The notes beneath the pieces were generated by a model, which was given only the letters and a program-made list of their open reading frames with translations, made no database searches and had not been told where the DNA came from. Both the position numbers and the translations under genes were made by a program. A DNA stretch of 64,000 bases from Aradus depressus (Eukaryota > Arthropoda > Insecta > Hemiptera > Aradidae). Shown piece after piece: positions 1 through 10,944 of the stretch (position 1 is its first letter; each line of letters opens with the position of its first letter). The stretch spans positions 11,976,222 through 12,040,221 of the forward strand of contig OY759222.1 in the NCBI GenBank assembly GCA_963662175.1, in the 5' to 3' direction.

Positions 1-119
1 AACAAATTAATGAATATGAGCTTAGTAGGAAAGCATGCTACATCACAACCACCGATGGTGCCCTCTGTGCAATGTATCAATTGACAAAAAATATTTTTTA
101 TTTGGCTATTAATATATTG

Positions 120-178
120 TTAAAGACCCCTTACCCTAAGTGAAGAAAAATTCAGGACTCCCAGAGTAAAGGCCTATT
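120..178 (+). repeat. SINE-1 3' fragment
   Basis: The stretch TTAAAGACCCCTTACCCTAA followed by the 'aggactcccagagta' segment matches the 3' half of SINE-1. It abuts the 3' end of the LINE copy that follows. Confidence 0.6.
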
Positions 179-179
179 G

Positions 180-1100
180 TGCGCCCTAAGTATGTTGTTC
201 CCTACAGCAGCCCTGTATCTTTAATGGAGTCCAGGATTCTGCTGCAGTGTCCCCCATTACCTGTTATCACAGACCCGAAGCAGAAAAACATCTTGCTTCC
301 TAGAGTTTTACACTGGCTTAGAATAAGAACCGGGGTCCCATTTTCCTGCGCAGAGGGCTTCCAGCGAAGCCCATATTGTGCAGGTGTTTGTTTGGTTATA
401 TTAAAGTCTCCTGTCATAGTTTTAAGATCCATTTTGCTAATATTCAGGAGCTCTCGGCACCTTTTCTCTGGAAGTTCCGCAGCAAAGAGTTTTGAATGCC
501 TTTGCTTAGAGATCCCTCTCCAGAACTTGATGTGTTTTCTGGTCAGCCAGGTTTTTATTGCCGCCCTTGTGGAGCTCTTAGAGATCACACTGAAGGTTCT
601 GGTCTTATAGGTCCTCAGTCAACTCCTGACATGGCTAGTTGATCAGCCTTTTCGTTGCCCTCAAACCCCTGATGCCCTAGCACCCATCTCAACTCTACTC
701 TATTTTGGTCCGTCAGGGACTCCAGTGCTTGAAGGCATTGGAGGACGATTTTGGAATCTATGTTGACAGCTTGCAGTGCTGCTTGCCTATCAGACAATAT
801 TAAGATTCGCCCTCCCCTGATGTTCCGTGTCTTGATGAGCCAGGCACACCCGAGGATGGCATATACTTCAGCTTGGAACACAGTAGGATACACACCTAGG
901 GATATAATAGTATCTCCCTTGACTGTCCTCCCATATATTCCAGCTCCAATTCCTCTCTCGGTTTTTGAGTCAAGAGCTCCTATGGACACCGTTCTGCTAA
1001 CTCTGACCGAGACGTTCCTCCAGAACCTGCCCCTCAACCCTGGAGCCGTCTACTTCCACATTGGACAGTCCACCGCATATCGCCGACTGCGACCTAGACC
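180..1100 (-). mobile_element. Non-LTR retrotransposon 3' end with RNase H domain (broken)
   Basis: Two minus-strand frames cover the C-terminal part of a LINE polyprotein. The first (1037-615) has RNase H hallmarks in order: LDSKTERGIGAGIYG, VFQAEVYAILGCAWLI, ILSDRQAALQA and WVLGHQGFEGNEKADQLA, which carry the D-E-D-D acidic positions. The second (about 605-202) continues with PEPSV, STRAAIKTWL and FWRG, the usual C-terminal tail after such RNase H domains. A stop and a frame change near 617-590 separate them, so this is a dead 5'-truncated copy. An RNase H domain suggests the I/R1/Jockey group; the exact clade is not resolved. Confidence 0.85.
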
Positions 1101-1534
1101 CCCACAACACATTTTGCTCTTATAAACAATTTTATTATTATTAATTTATTTTTTAATTTAGTAATTTTTTTATTTTTTCATTATATTTCATTGTGTTAAA
1201 GGCCCTTGAATGCCAGACCAAATAAATTCCTTTCTTCTTCTATGTTTATATAAAATTGAAATTTTCCAAAGCTCTGTGTTCCCAGCAGTTCCAACATGCT
1301 AATATTGTATGTTATAAAGGCATTTTAAATGTATTCAAAAGGGCATCTGTTACTTTATTTTTCTCAATCCTGGGGGGGAGAAGGGGGATTGTATCCACGC
1401 CTTTACACTATAAGCCCATAATGGAAGAAACAAAAGATACCATAGTTATAGAAACATAAGATGTCTTCCCACTGTTTTCAACCTCAGCATCCTAAATTTT
1501 GTCTAGTCGGGTTAATTGCCTAAGGTAAGAATTT
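1101..1534. other. AT-rich intergenic/intronic stretch
   Basis: AT-rich with short poly-T runs and a G run near 1370-1386. I see no gene or recognisable repeat. Confidence 0.5.
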
Positions 1535-1697
1535 TTAATGAGTACCTGACATCGCACAGGCTCGGGATCAAAGATTAACGTCCCATCCGAAGGACGGCGT
1601 GCTCGAGACTTTTACCTCTCAGATAAAAAAAACCTTAAGGCCTCGACCTTGAGCTCAGAAGGCTAGCACACAACCTCTGAGCTACCAGCGCCAGCAA
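1535..1697 (-). mobile_element. SINE-1, degenerate and 3'-truncated
   Basis: The reverse complement reads from a tRNA-like 'ggcgctggtagctcagaggt' head into the segment with CCGTCCTTCGGATGGGACGT and then 'gagcctgtgcgatgtcaggta'. It is diverged, with internal losses. It lies about 120 bp downstream of receptor exon f. Confidence 0.8.
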
Positions 1698-1815
1698 AAC
1701 TATTCCTTTAGACGTCATATTGTGCCACTGATGATGACATAGTTGCGTTAATCTCGTCCTACAACATTTTACTACACCAATAGGATTCATATTTACACTA
1801 TAAACTATAACTTAC

Positions 1816-1965
1816 CAGTCATGTTGAGGGTAAGAGACCCGTCTTCATAGTCGCCAACACTGACCCACTGGTAGCTCCCCTGAGAAGTCTGTTTGAAGTG
1901 CACTATAGTGTAGCGGGCTGGACCATCACCGTTCGAGTCAAACTTGAACTTGGCACCTGTCAGAC
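1816..1965 (-). CDS. mGluR-like receptor, exon f
   Basis: A 150-bp exon after ACGTAG, ending at CATGACTG|GTAAGT, phase 1 at both ends. It encodes LTGAKFKFDSNGDGPARYTI, VHFKQTSQGSYQWVSVGDYE and DGSLTLNMT, the end of the ligand-binding domain (F-D-x-N-G-D-G-x-x-R-Y motif). N-M-T is a sequon. The next exons, for the cysteine-rich domain and seven helices, must lie left of the window. Confidence 0.93.
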
Positions 1966-2017
1966 CTACGTTATCAACGGAAACATAACTGATAAGTAAT
2001 CAATATCGATTAGATGA

Positions 2018-2041
2018 AGGGGGGGGGGGGGGGGGGGGGGG
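2018..2041 (+). repeat. Poly-G tract
   Basis: About 24 consecutive G residues inside the intron just upstream of exon f. Assembly or polymerase slippage here is likely. Confidence 0.95.
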
Positions 2042-2214
2042 AAGTGGGGCTCAAAATTGAAATTCTCGGGAATTTTGACAAATAAAAATAATTTTAATGG
2101 GAGAAGAATATATAATAAAAAAAAATTCCAAAACCAATTAATCGTTTGGGATAAAAATCTATAGTTGACTTCTAAATCTTCATACAAAATATTGTGCCGA
2201 TACATTCATTACAT

Positions 2215-2560
2215 CGGTTATTAGTTTTATTGTATCGAGCCCCTCTCCTCTCGGCCGATTCAGCTGAAAAATTAATAAGTGTCGTCCTTATGGGATTTTG
2301 AATTTACATATGAAATTTCAAGCCCCGTCCCTTCGGCCCGATTTTTCTAATAATCAATAGATATCATACTTGTGGCCACAAAAATACCTCCTTTGTGACA
2401 TTTTATCAAATAATTATATCTTTATTTCATTGAACTCTTGGATAGGAACGGCATCTATTGGAATACAGAACTAGCCAATCATTTTCTCTTATGAGGTTGT
2501 GTGTACACATATAAAATTTTGTATCGATACATTCATTCTGTCGAGAGTTATCGTGTACAT
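2215..2560 (-). repeat. Rep-B dispersed repeat fragment
   Basis: Contains the inverted form of the commonest repeat in the window: 'acatcggttattag', 'gccgattcagctgaaaaatt', 'aataagtgtcgtccttatggg' and 'cattctgtcgagagttatcg'. It codes for nothing recognisable. Confidence 0.7.
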
Positions 2561-3558
2561 ATAAAAACTAGAATTTTTTTTTCCATTTTTCAACCTCAAA
2601 TTTCTACCAATTAGAAAAATATTTACAAATAAATTAAATGAAAATATAATAAAAATACTATAAAAATTGTTTTTAGAAGAGCGGAAAATAGGGAGGAATA
2701 ATAAAAGGGCAATCAGAGGAAGAGGAATTGGAACAGTGGCTGTATATGAATAGATACCAATAGATAATCAATAGATACATAGATACACATAGATATCAAT
2801 GATGAATATACCAAATAGTCGAAAAGAGAAAATAAAAAGATAAATCTTTATGTAAACACTTCGTAAGGAAAAATCAGTTAATATTGAAAAGTGGCTCAAA
2901 ACGGAAAGCTGTGTAAACATAATTAAAAGTTGATAGACATTAAATATTGGAATTTTACCTTTGATGGCTCCCTGCAGATAAAATATAGTTGATTTATAAT
3001 AGTTGGCATTAAATCGATATATATATCGAAGTAAAAGAGAATACTTCCCCAGGTATATGGGGTGTTAGAGAAGTAATGTAATCAGCCAGAAATTCGATGT
3101 TAAATCAATCTTATTAAATTCAACACTGACAAATCACAACATATAACCGTTACACTAAGACGAGATACATGTCTCACCGTTTTTATCTACAACAAGCTTC
3201 TCCCTAAGCCTCACAACGTGAGATATTTAGGACTTAGGACTTAAAATGTTTTATTATTTTCTGAACTTCACAAACTACATATAAACGCTCCTCTTTTTTG
3301 TAAAATATATATTTTATAGTTTGAGTTTTGCTACGTTAATTGTGGGTTTATATGTGAGTTTTTGCGATGATCATTTGTCTAAATGATTAAGTTAACCACG
3401 CAATTTATAGAGTTTATATGAGCTCACTCTTGTTGCAGCTAATTTTTTTTAGATCTTCTGCAGAAACATTCAAAATTACTCTTAACGTATAACTGCATCA
3501 CATTCTTTTTCATTTCACTCTGGGATATACGAATTTACGGTTCGTCTAAAACATCTAA
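2561..3558. other. AT-rich intron sequence
   Basis: Short direct repeats such as 'aatagata' and runs of A or T. I see no gene, RNA or recognisable mobile element. Confidence 0.5.
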
Positions 3559-3790
3559 CCTGAAATATATCCAGGTTTTCCAGTTAGACTCATTACACAA
3601 TGCCCACCCATACGTAATCAACTGAACACTGCACAATGACCTCATGATAAACACAGTAGACGACACAATTCAGGACCTTTACAGACCTATCCATACAAAA
3701 TTGCATTCACTCAAACCTATACATCCACTCATTTACTTCAGCACACTTGCCACACAATCCCCAGGAAACTGAAAAGGAGATGAAAACCAT
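3559..3790 (+). mobile_element. Jockey-type LINE fragment, decayed
   Basis: Conceptual translation gives IQVFQ, then PYVIN, TLHNDL and PRKLKRR. These match the C-terminal reverse-transcriptase tail seen better preserved at 4725-5078. In-frame stops and frame changes show a dead fragment. The 3' flank (3840-3960) may be its 3' UTR. Confidence 0.7.
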
Positions 3791-3974
3791 GACTTCTTAT
3801 AAGCTGAAATTGTAACCGCCCACTTGTTGAAATTTAACCATCAAAATATCCACATTAATTTCTCCCTGAGGAGCTACCGCTGGGTGGCCTTCCTCTCTCA
3901 TTCCACTCAAGACCTCATCACGTCCCCCTGGTAGCTGGTTGTTGCATTATAGCAACAGTTGCGACCAACGTTTA

Positions 3975-4500
3975 TAAGACAAAAAGAAAAAAACAAAATG
4001 AATGTCAGTCTGTGTGTCTGTGAACACGATAAATCCTGAAAGAATGATTATATCAACGAATTAAATTTCATATATAAATTCAAAACCTGATAAGGACGAC
4101 ACCTATTAATTTTGTATGGAATGTACAAATATTTACAACTGTATAAAAACTATATACAACAAACAAATGTCCGAAGAGGGAGAGATAATGGCAATGTCAA
4201 ATGTCAAGAGGGGAGAAGAGTTACCCTGTAAGGAGTCACAAAAAGGAGGGAATGGAGGAAGGATCGACTCAAGAAGCCCAATAACTACCGATGTAATGAA
4301 TGCATCGATATGAAATTTAATATATAAACTCAAAACCCCGTAAGGACAATGAGTCGAAGGGAAGAGAGTGGTCAGAGGAGTAGTGCTCGACTCAAAAAGT
4401 CTAATAACAACTGATATAATAAAAGTATGAACAGAAAATCTAGTATAAGAATTTAGAAGCCTACATAGAAGTCAAATTTTATTTTAGCCCAAAACGGTTT
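3975..4500 (+). repeat. Rep-B repeat, forward copy
   Basis: Begins with 'gaatgtcagtctgtgtgtctgtgaacacg' in short pieces and continues 'atgaatgcatcgatatgaaatttaatatataaactcaaaacccc'. It ends with 'tagtataagaatttagaagcc', the normal order of the Rep-B forward half. Confidence 0.75.
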
Positions 4501-4545
4501 TGAATGGAGAACCAAAGTATGATTGAATAATTCGTACCAGGGAAG

Positions 4546-5261
4546 ATTAAATTCAACACGTAACATTCGCTCTCCGCCGTGGTGACTGCCCAGTATTCAT
4601 TGAAAACCAGTCATTACCTCATACCTCTTCCGTAAAATATCTAGGATTAACCCTCGATAGAAGGCTGACTTGGAACCCTCACACTCGGACGACACGACTC
4701 ACACTAGACCAACGACTTAGACTATTGTACAGTATTTTGAATAAGCGTTCTAAATTATCTACTCGACAAAAACTAAATTGTTATACCTATCTTTTCCGAC
4801 CTCTCTGGACCTATGGCTTACAAATATATGGTATAGCCAAAAGTTCCAACATCAAAAGAATACAGGTATTTCAATCCAAGACTCTCCGACTCATCACGCA
4901 ATGCCCACCATACGTTAGCAACAAGACTTTACACCGCAACTTGAACGACACCCCCATAGACACAAGCATTAAACATTTATACCAACCCAAAATTTACTTA
5001 CACACCAATACGGGAGTTCGCAAAATCTTAAATACAAATTTACTCCACAATCCTCCAAGAAGATTAAAGAGAGTTTGACATAGAGGTCTCCTGTTATGAA
5101 GTGATGTCATGAGGGTTCACCGCTGCGTGTTTTTCCTCTCTCAAGCCTTCATTTCACTTTTTTTTTTATTATTTTATTTATTTTTTTTTTTTTGTATAGT
5201 ATATGCTCTGCATTTTTGCATAGTTGTGGCTAGAGATAAAAAATACAAAAAAAAAAAATCC
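4546..5261 (+). mobile_element. Jockey-type LINE, 5'-truncated, with A-rich tail
   Basis: An uninterrupted frame from about 4555 to 5078 gives the end of a reverse-transcriptase protein: SSVKYLGLTLDRRLTWNPHT, LYSILNKRSKLSTRQKLNCY, FRPLWTYGLQIYGIAKSSNI and IQVFQSKTLRLITQCPPYVS. The P-x-x-x-Y-G-x-x-I-Y-G and V-F-Q-x-K-x-L-R motifs are typical of Jockey-clade elements. The stop at 5078 is followed by about 160 bp of 3' UTR and an A-rich tail at 5238-5261. The 5' end, including the endonuclease and the RT catalytic YADD region, is missing. Confidence 0.88.
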
Positions 5262-6110
5262 ACATAATTTAGATTGGCTATTTGATGCTGTGAAGGGGCA
5301 GTGAGGTGGATTTAACCCACATTTGGCTCAGCCCTCTCTTACCCACTACGGCCGTCAGTTTGATGAATGGTCCTTACTTTATACGGTAATGTATACCATT
5401 CGGTGAAAATATGAGAACCCATCCACTTAGCATCATTTTGCACATCCACCTGTCGGTTATTTCAATAAGCAAACAGAAGTTGTCCGTGAATCACCAGCAA
5501 TGTACTTCCCCAGAACAAATTAATCAATTAACTTTTCGCTCCTTTCACTCGAGGTCGCTATATTCGTTCGCTGTATTCAACAAGCTGTCACCTATCCATA
5601 ATCAGCTAAAAATGAGATGAATGTACATACATATAATTTGTCAAATTAGGACTCTACTTTTGGGGAATTTAGAGTAACATGGTTATAACTGGTCAAAAAT
5701 AAATAGTCTATCCTTGTCCCAAGGGGTTTTCCTCAGTCCCTCACATATGTTTGAAAATGGAGCCAAGACCATGCTGTGTCACTTTTCTACAATTTGAGAG
5801 GTCGGCAACACTTCTTCACTTCCCTCCTAAAAGTTGCTATTTAACTTACGTCTTGGCTTTCTTATAATCATTCTATTATCAGAACTTCAAGGCTGAACTT
5901 GCGGTCGGTCGTTCATCCACCTCAGTCCCTCAACAACCTGGATTTGGTTTTAGTTAGTATAATATTTTAATGTTCTTAACTTCAGTGCATGTATTATATA
6001 TTATGATATAAATGTGGCTGAAAGTTGATTTCTCCCTAATTAAATGTTAACGTGTAGTCAACGTTTTACTAAAAATATTTAGTCCCTCACATTACCAGAT
6101 TACGAAATAA
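5262..6110. other. Intron with Rep-B scrap; otherwise unassigned
   Basis: Positions 5480-5610 carry the Rep-B terminal segment ('tgaatcaccagcaatgtact', 'ccccagaacaaattaatcaa'). The remainder has no gene. The short phrase CAGTCCCTCAC recurs at about 5735, 5926, 6081 and 6424. Confidence 0.5.
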
Positions 6111-6314
6111 ATGAATCATGAGGCCATTTTCGTCCACCAAGCTCGGAACTTGAAGTTTTTAGAGGAGAATTTGTCAGCTAATGAAATCTTGATCTATTGC
6201 GACTTTAGCGAAACTTTTTCAGCTGAATTGTCAACGAAAATGCAATCCTCCCACCTTGGTGGAAGCACAAAGCTATTCCACTCTGCATACCGTTCAGCTT
6301 TATTTCAGGGTTGA
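6111..6314 (+). pseudogene. Fragment of a repeated insect ORF family (probably transposon-derived)
   Basis: A 67-codon frame with FVHQARNLKFLEENLSANEI, then LIYCDFSETFSAELSTKMQS and SHLGGS. The pattern '...L..N....E.l...DFSE......Q..H.g' resembles a family of uncharacterised, probably transposon-derived insect ORFs with a conserved D-F-x-E box. No start context or neighbours argue for a live gene. Recognition is from motif memory only. Confidence 0.4.
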
Positions 6315-7070
6315 TTCCCACAATGGGGTGAAATCTTAGTACCTACTATTTTGTAAAACTGTTTCCGAGATGTCTACTAAGTCCCTCTAAGAGATATCTC
6401 AATCCCTTCTCCGCCCAATTTTTCAGTCCCTCACGCTACTTCTCATTCCCTCACAACCCCTCACCTGGACAATTTCATTAAATTTAATCTTTCTCATTAA
6501 CTATGAATCTCTATGAAGAACTTTCACAGTAATTCATGTAAGTAGATGAGACCTTTGGAATTGCACCACAAAAATGAAAAAAATGTATCTTTTAACTTAT
6601 ATTTCCAGATTTCCTTAGTTTCAGAGAATCACCCAAATATTTTTGTACTCTCGACCAGAAAATCACAAACAAACATGTTATGAAAGGCCTAGTATACTCC
6701 TATTCTGGCAGAAAGTTGCTCATTTTACTAGTTCCTATATCTATAATAGATTCTACTATCAGGGTTATAGATATATCAGAGTCGGATAACTGAAAATTTC
6801 TAGATTTGGAAATGAAACCTCCACTCTCCCCCAGACTACAGAACACAGTCAAATATCGTGTTAAGTGCAAAATTGTCGTTTCCCTCGCATTAATATTAAT
6901 AAAGACTGACTAAAATTAACCCGTTTATGTAAATACTGACTACGACAGATTGTCTCCTCCATGGCGTCTCTAGTTAATCATATGCACAACTTGAAGGATA
7001 ATCTTCTCTAGCCTGAACTGAAGAGACAAGGGGACATTCCGGTACATATTAAAATTATTAAATGGTAAAG
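6315..7070. other. Unassigned intron sequence
   Basis: No coding signal, RNA gene or repeat that I can name. Confidence 0.5.
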
Positions 7071-7620
7071 TATAAAAAAAAAGAGTCATTGGTGAATCAC
7101 TGGTAACGTACATCACCAGAACAAATTAATCAACTAACTTTTCTCTCCCCCTCCGAAACCAGTCAACCCTTTACGCTAATATTCAACAGTTGACTCCCTT
7201 AAACCCGTTCTTCCTTTAAGCAGATATCGCTGAAATTTGATAGGTTATGTCCTCATTGGGTTTTGAATTTAAGTTATAATTATACTATTATATACAATTT
7301 TATGTCGATATTCATTATATGAAGGTTTCTGAGTTGAGCTCCCCCTCTGTTCCTTCTTCCCTTCTGCCGATTTTGCTGAAAATTGATGTGTGTCGTCGGT
7401 GAATCGCCGGTAATGTATTTACTCAGAATTAATCAATTAAGTTTTCAATCTCCCTCCAAAAACCAATCATTTGGGCTAATCAATATTTGAGTTAAATCCA
7501 CATACTAAATTTACCTGATCCCTTTTTCTCTTCGGCTGATTTCACGAAAAATTAATACGTGCCGTTCTAATGGGGTTTTGAATTTAAATATAAAATTTCA
7601 TTTTTATTCATTTATTACAG
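7071..7620 (-). repeat. Rep-B repeat, inverted copies in tandem
   Basis: Two successive inverted segments are present: 'ggtgaatcactggtaacgta', 'tcaatcaacagttgactcc'-like sequence and 'gtcgtcggtgaatcgccgg' near 7393. Each carries the 'ttttgaatttaa' and 'cgattttgctgaaaatt' blocks. Confidence 0.7.
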
Positions 7621-7650
7621 TAGTAGTTAATTGGTTAATCAGTTATAGCG

Positions 7651-7781
7651 ACATGCTCGGGCTGTAACTACGAAGTCATATCGTCTACTACCAGAATGCT
7701 CTTTCCGACTCTACTGTGGGAGTCCTAAATGTTGCTTATCTTGGTTTATTTACCTTAAACAGGGTTCTTTACGAATGGCAT
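7651..7781 (-). mobile_element. SINE-1 3' half
   Basis: Contains 'atgctcgggctgtaactacgaag', 'cgtctactaccaga' and 'ctctactgtgggagtcctaaatg' in pieces, the reverse complement of the SINE-1 3' half. The sequence then passes directly into the chimeric tandem array. Confidence 0.75.
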
Positions 7782-8045
7782 CGCACAGCGTCGGGTTCAC
7801 CCGTTAACGATATCAGTCGTTATTATATCAGCAGTTATTGGGGGTTTTGAGTTGAGGCCCCACTGATAACACTGCACAGGGTCGGGTCCATCCCTTAACG
7901 ACAACAGTTGTTATTATATCAGGAGTTATTGGGGTTTTTGAGTTGAGTCCCCTTTGATACCATTGCACAGGGTCGGGTTCATCGCTTAACATCAGTCGTT
8001 ATTATATCAGTAGTTATTGGGGGGTTTTTGAGTTGGGGATCAGAG
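7780..8045 (+). repeat. Chimeric tandem repeat, about 90 bp x 3
   Basis: Three tandem units each join a SINE-1-derived block ('gcacagggtcgggttcatcg' then 'cttaacg') to a Rep-B-derived block ('gttattatatcagtagttat' then 'tgggggttttgagttgagcccc'). Units start near 7785, 7870 and 7960. Confidence 0.75.
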
Positions 8046-8300
8046 GGGGCGATCCCCATCGCCGGATTTAGCTGACAGTTAATAAGTGTCGTCCTCACGA
8101 CATTTTGAATCTACACGTGAATATTGATGTCGATAAGTTTCAACTGCAGTTATAAGAGTATTGCATTTAAGTATTAAGCGTCCTCCCTTCTCTTTGGGAA
8201 ATTTACCTTCAAAATTAAAAATTAAATTATTGAATAATTCGTGCTGGGGTAGGAATTTCCGGTGAATCATCAATAATTTTTTCATGATTTAATTAGGCTG
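8046..8300 (-). repeat. Rep-B fragment
   Basis: Carries 'gccggatttagctgacagtt', 'aataagtgtcgtcctcacg' and 'gtgaatcatcaataatttttt', an inverted Rep-B segment. Confidence 0.6.
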
Positions 8301-8317
8301 TTTGTCGAATTTGTATT

Positions 8318-8318
8318 A

Positions 8319-8366
<48 letters not shown>
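8318..8366. repeat. (AT)n microsatellite
   Basis: About 24 AT dinucleotides, uninterrupted. Confidence 0.98.
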
Positions 8367-8367
<1 letters not shown>

Positions 8368-8555
8368 AAATAAAATTGATAAAAATACAATAATCACACA
8401 ACACACAAAAACAAGTAATGATAGCAAAACGATACCTACAAAGTCTCAGACAAATCGGCAGAAAGGAAATAGGCGGTCAGAGGAGGGAGCCTATTTCAAA
8501 TACCCAAATAACTCGGAGTAACGAATATATCAACAGATAATTTATTAAGTTGATT

Positions 8556-8901
8556 AGAGGGCGCCGGTAGCTCAGTGGTATGCGTGCTTGACTTCTGAGC
8601 TCAAGAACGTGGGTTCGTAACCCGACCGAGGCCCTTAGTTTATTTTATCTGGGAGGTAAAATAAACTTAAGCACGCCGTCCTTCGGATGGGACGTTAAAC
8701 GATGGTCCCGAGCCTGTGCGATGTCAGGTACTCGTTAAAGAACCCTACCCTAAGTGAATAAAAATTTAGGGTAGGCAAAATTTAAGGCTCCCACAGTAGA
8801 GTCGGGCTCATGTCCACCAGAGTGACGAAAGAGCGCTCTGGTAGTAGGCGATATGACCGCGTAGTTAAAGCCCGGGCATGAGTCAAAAACCTAACCTAAC
8901 C
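8556..8901 (+). mobile_element. SINE-1, full length with target duplication
   Basis: A near-consensus copy of the tRNA-derived SINE. The head has an A-box-like TAGCTCAGTGGTA and a B-box-like GTGGGTTCGTAACCC. The body carries CGCCGTCCTTCGGATGGGAC and 'gagcctgtgcgatgtcaggt', and the tail ends in AACCTAACCTAACC. It is flanked by the 11-bp direct repeat TTAAGTTGATT at 8545-8555 and 8902-8912, proof of target-primed insertion. The internal pol III promoter boxes imply RNA polymerase III transcription; mobility needs a partner LINE. Confidence 0.95.
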
Positions 8902-9456
8902 TTAAGTTGATTCAGAAGTCCCGGAGTACATTTATAGATTCTCAGGTCCTCTCGGGTTCAGAGAGAGAGTGTCAACTTAGTTCAATAATTTACGCTGAAC
9001 ATTTTCATAGATTTAATGCGAGTGAAAAAAAAAAAAAAAAAAAAATTAATTTAAGTTTTTTCAAGATGGCAAATTGAGGATTAGGAATTTTACTTCACAT
9101 ACAACCTTCGCTCTCTGGGGTATAATTTCTGAATTTTATGAGCTTGTGCTGTTGCATAAATGTCAAAAATACCCCCTGAAATGGTACACACTGATGTAGC
9201 ATCAAATTTTCAGGTTTAATCAGCGACTACAAATCCTCCCTAACACAAAACCCCATTTTCCCCTTTGTGCCTATCACATTGTATATATACAGACCACTCG
9301 CTAATTTTAGCTCTAGCTGTACGAAGTATTGTGATGTAAAAAATTTAGACACATTAAGATTATTTAAAATATTATAAAATCAATTATGATTATGTACATA
9401 AAAACAGCTGTTAACAGTGAAGTAAATTAATTAGTGAATAAATATACAAAGATGGA

Positions 9457-9799
9457 GGGCGCCGGTAGCTCAGTGGTATGCGTGCTTGTCTTCTGAGCTC
9501 AAGATCGTGGGTTCGAACCCGACCGAGGCCCTTAGTTTATTTTATCTGGGAGGTCAAATAAACTTAAGCACGCCGTCCTTCGGATGGGACGTTAAGCGAT
9601 GGTCCCGAGCCTGTACGATGTCAGGTACTCGTTAAAGACCCCTGCCCTAGATGAATAAAAATTTAGGGTAGGCAAAATTTAGGACTCCCAGAGTAGAGTC
9701 GGGCTCATGTCCACCAGAGTAACGAAAGAGCGCTCTGATAGTAGGCGATATGACCTCTTAGTTAAAGCCCGGGTATGAGTCATAAAACCTAACCTAACC
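9457..9799 (+). mobile_element. SINE-1, full length, inside the LTR
   Basis: Near-consensus copy with intact A and B boxes and a CCTAA-type tail. Flanked by the 12-bp target duplication TACAAAGATGGA (9445-9456 and 9800-9811). It is younger than the LTR it interrupts. Confidence 0.96.
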
Positions 9800-10018
9800 T
9801 ACAAAGATGGAATAGTCGCATTTTGTTTTAAAACGAAATTGAACAACCAATGAATGAAGAACTAAAGACGATGAACAGCTGTTCTTCTAATAGTGTGAAA
9901 ACAGTCTAAGTTGAGAGGTGGAAGTGAACAGTCTAGAGAAAGAAGTGTTTTTAGGCTTAAAGTGAAGTGGACCATGTAGGAGTCAAATAACAGTGTATTC
10001 GATGCGCAAAGATTCTTT

Positions 10019-10019
<1 letters not shown>

Positions 10020-10096
<77 letters not shown>

Positions 10097-10156
10097 TAAT
10101 ATTTATATATATATATATATATAAATATATATATAAATATATATATATATTTATAG

Positions 10157-10211
<55 letters not shown>

Positions 10212-10214
10212 ATA

Positions 10215-10284
<70 letters not shown>

Positions 10285-10307
10285 ATATAATTATATATAT
10301 AAGATAT

Positions 10308-10389
<82 letters not shown>

Positions 10390-10411
10390 CTATAAATATA
10401 TATATGCCCAA
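10020..10411. repeat. Long (AT)n microsatellite
   Basis: About 390 bp of almost pure AT dinucleotides broken by a few 'aagatataatt' and 'aatatttaat' interruptions. Long ORFs here are artefacts. The tract can form cruciforms and is hard to assemble. Confidence 0.97.
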
Positions 10412-10944
10412 AATATAAAAACAGAAAACAGACTGTTATAGTTTTAAATAATTAGTTCGAAAGATTTCTTTTTTTAAATAATTTCATTTTTTTTATTACC
10501 AATCTTAGTTATTTAATTTATAATGTAGGTTAGGTAAATAAACCCAATATTTGTTCTCTTATTCTATACTATTCATTTTTCCTCTTTCCCTATTAACCCA
10601 GTAAGATAATTTATACCTTTGGATTAGATTGAACATTTTTGCAAAAAGGAAAACAATATGGCATCTCATTATTATACTTAAAAGAAATCCAAATGAAATA
10701 TTTATTAATGGAATTTTTTTTAAATACTTGCACTTTCTTCAAAATTGCACGTCTTGAACTTTCGATTTTTTTTAGGGCCCTTTTCTGAAACTAATGTAGA
10801 AATCAAAATTTAGTAGAAGACTAGCTATAATTTCTACAGGAAATGTGGTAATATGTAATTTTATTATTTTTTATTTTTAATTATTATTAATTTTATTTAT
10901 TTTTTATTAATTTTAATTTTTATTTTACATAATTATAATTATCA

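Larger units (their letters stand above)
9330..10944 (+). mobile_element. Solo-LTR-like element, expanded by a SINE and (AT)n
   Basis: Starts TGTGATGTAAAAAATTTAG and ends AATTATCACA, matching the sense orientation of the LTRs at 28772-33790. Shared internal blocks are 'ccaatgaatgaagaactaaa', 'aagtgtttttaggcttaaag', 'tatgcccaaaatata' and 'atttctacaggaaatgtggt'. A SINE-1 (9457-9799) and a 390-bp AT tract have inserted or expanded within it. No internal retrotransposon region follows, so it is probably a solo LTR. Confidence 0.75.

Noticed and set aside
8556..8640. True tRNA gene
   Set aside because: The head has A and B boxes, but the acceptor and anticodon stems do not close properly and the unit continues into the SINE body with many copies.
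10151..10411. 86-codon minus-strand ORF of alternating I and Y
   Set aside because: It is a translation of the (AT)n microsatellite.
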